A DNA stretch of 22,369 nt, from positions 1 through 22,369 of IMG/VR virus record IMGVR_UViG_3300007363_001465; one strand, written 5' to 3'. Shown in pieces: positions 22,166-22,369 of the stretch. How positions within the stretch are numbered: position 1 is the first letter of the stretch; each line of letters starts with the position of its first letter. Under the pieces are notes generated by a model, which saw only the letters and a program-made list of their open reading frames with translations, had not been told where the DNA came from and did no database searches. The translations under genes were made by a program, and so were the position numbers. The DNA is from a virus.

Positions 22166-22222
22166 ACGCTCAGGGGTAGAGGAGCAAGGTAACTGAGCGT
22201 GTTTATTTTTGGGTCTTGCTCC
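22166..22222 (-). promoter_or_regulatory. Two interleaved inverted repeats (pseudoknot or alternative hairpins) before the scaffold gene
   Basis: In the minus-strand transcript the order is A (GGAGCAAG, 22222-22215), B (ACGCTCAG, 22200-22193), A' (CTTGCTCC, 22188-22181), B' (CTGAGCGT, 22173-22166). A pairs with A' and B with B', each 8 bp and perfect. The interleaving allows either a pseudoknot or two competing hairpins. A lies inside the end of the upstream gene, whose stop is at 22205-22203. B' ends 13 bases before the scaffold Shine-Dalgarno. No U-run follows. Confidence 0.5.
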
Positions 22223-22369
22223 CCTCGTCCTTGGGCGTAACTGCTCGGAACTGCAAATGTTCTATAGCCTTTATAACACCTCCCGCTTCTTTAAGCAAGC
22301 CAAAGGCAGCTTCCGCTGTCTCTTGCTGGCTGGCTTCATCTAAACACTTCTGTTTAGTGGCGTTAAGGT
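22203..22369 (-). CDS. C-terminal end of an unidentified phage gene (start beyond the right edge)
   Basis: The last 54 residues are visible, ending at a TAA at 22205-22203. They are charged and helical (ATKQKCLDEASQQETAEAAF, then LLKEAGGVIKAIEHLQ) and end in a flexible tail PKDEGSKTQK. Being just upstream of the scaffold and capsid genes, it could be the C-terminus of a portal protein or of a small protein between portal and scaffold. The visible part has no decisive motif. The frame is open to the window edge, and its 3' end carries one arm of the inverted-repeat structure. Confidence 0.6.
   Translation of the reverse strand, partial: LNATKQKCLDEASQQETAEAAFGLLKEAGGVIKAIEHLQFRAVTPKDEGSKTQK

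Noticed and set aside
22166-22200. The ACGCTCAG/CTGAGCGT hairpin as an intrinsic terminator
   Set aside because: On the coding strand it has a 19-base loop and is followed by an A-rich stretch, not a U-run.

Overview
This window looks like the late (structural and lysis) region of a tailed double-stranded DNA phage, most likely a short-tailed, podovirus-like one. Every gene I support reads from the minus strand, so biological order runs from the right edge (22369) to the left edge (1). Neighbouring genes mostly overlap by 1-30 nt, there are almost no gaps, and the proteins are phage head, adaptor, tail, internal-virion and lysis types. TGA acts as a stop in ATGA start/stop overlaps, so the standard bacterial code applies. 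The endolysin/holin pair (M23 peptidase without a signal peptide plus an r1t-type holin) and the absence of spanins suggest a host with a Gram-positive-type envelope. The host itself cannot be named from this sequence.

Region 1 (22369-20275), head: the C-terminus of an unidentified gene, an intergenic region with two interleaved inverted repeats, a scaffold-like acidic protein, the major capsid protein, a G:U-containing hairpin with a UUCG loop, a 34-codon gene and an intrinsic terminator.

Region 2 (20250-13680), glycan cassette: a new promoter candidate, a small helical protein, two tandem paralogous GT-A glycosyltransferases, a third family-2 glycosyltransferase, a small phage protein, then homologues of the UDP-L-FucNAc pathway: a CapG/WecB-type 2-epimerase, a CapE-type 4,6-dehydratase/5-epimerase and a protein equal to only the cupin half of CapF. 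A methyltransferase and a fourth glycosyltransferase follow. The CapF reductase half is not in the window. The cassette sits between head and tail genes, so it should be expressed late, which favours decoration of the virion, or late change of the host surface, over a housekeeping role.

Region 3 (13645-2556), tail and adsorption: a coiled-coil tail protein, a large SGNH-hydrolase tail protein containing a duplicated inserted module, a small protein, a second promoter candidate, a head-tail adaptor, a propeller-like tail hub with an inserted beta-sandwich, a small beta-rich protein, two candidate internal/ejection proteins (one with a glycine-zipper hydrophobic segment) and a LamG-type lectin fibre.

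Region 4 (2545-1), lysis: a 12-codon ORF in frame with an XhlA-like gene, a membrane-anchored beta protein, an M23 endolysin, an HNH/AP2 homing-type endonuclease gene between endolysin and holin, the holin, a 31-residue membrane peptide and a partial unrecognised gene running off the edge. No tRNA, CRISPR, insertion sequence or integration gene was seen.
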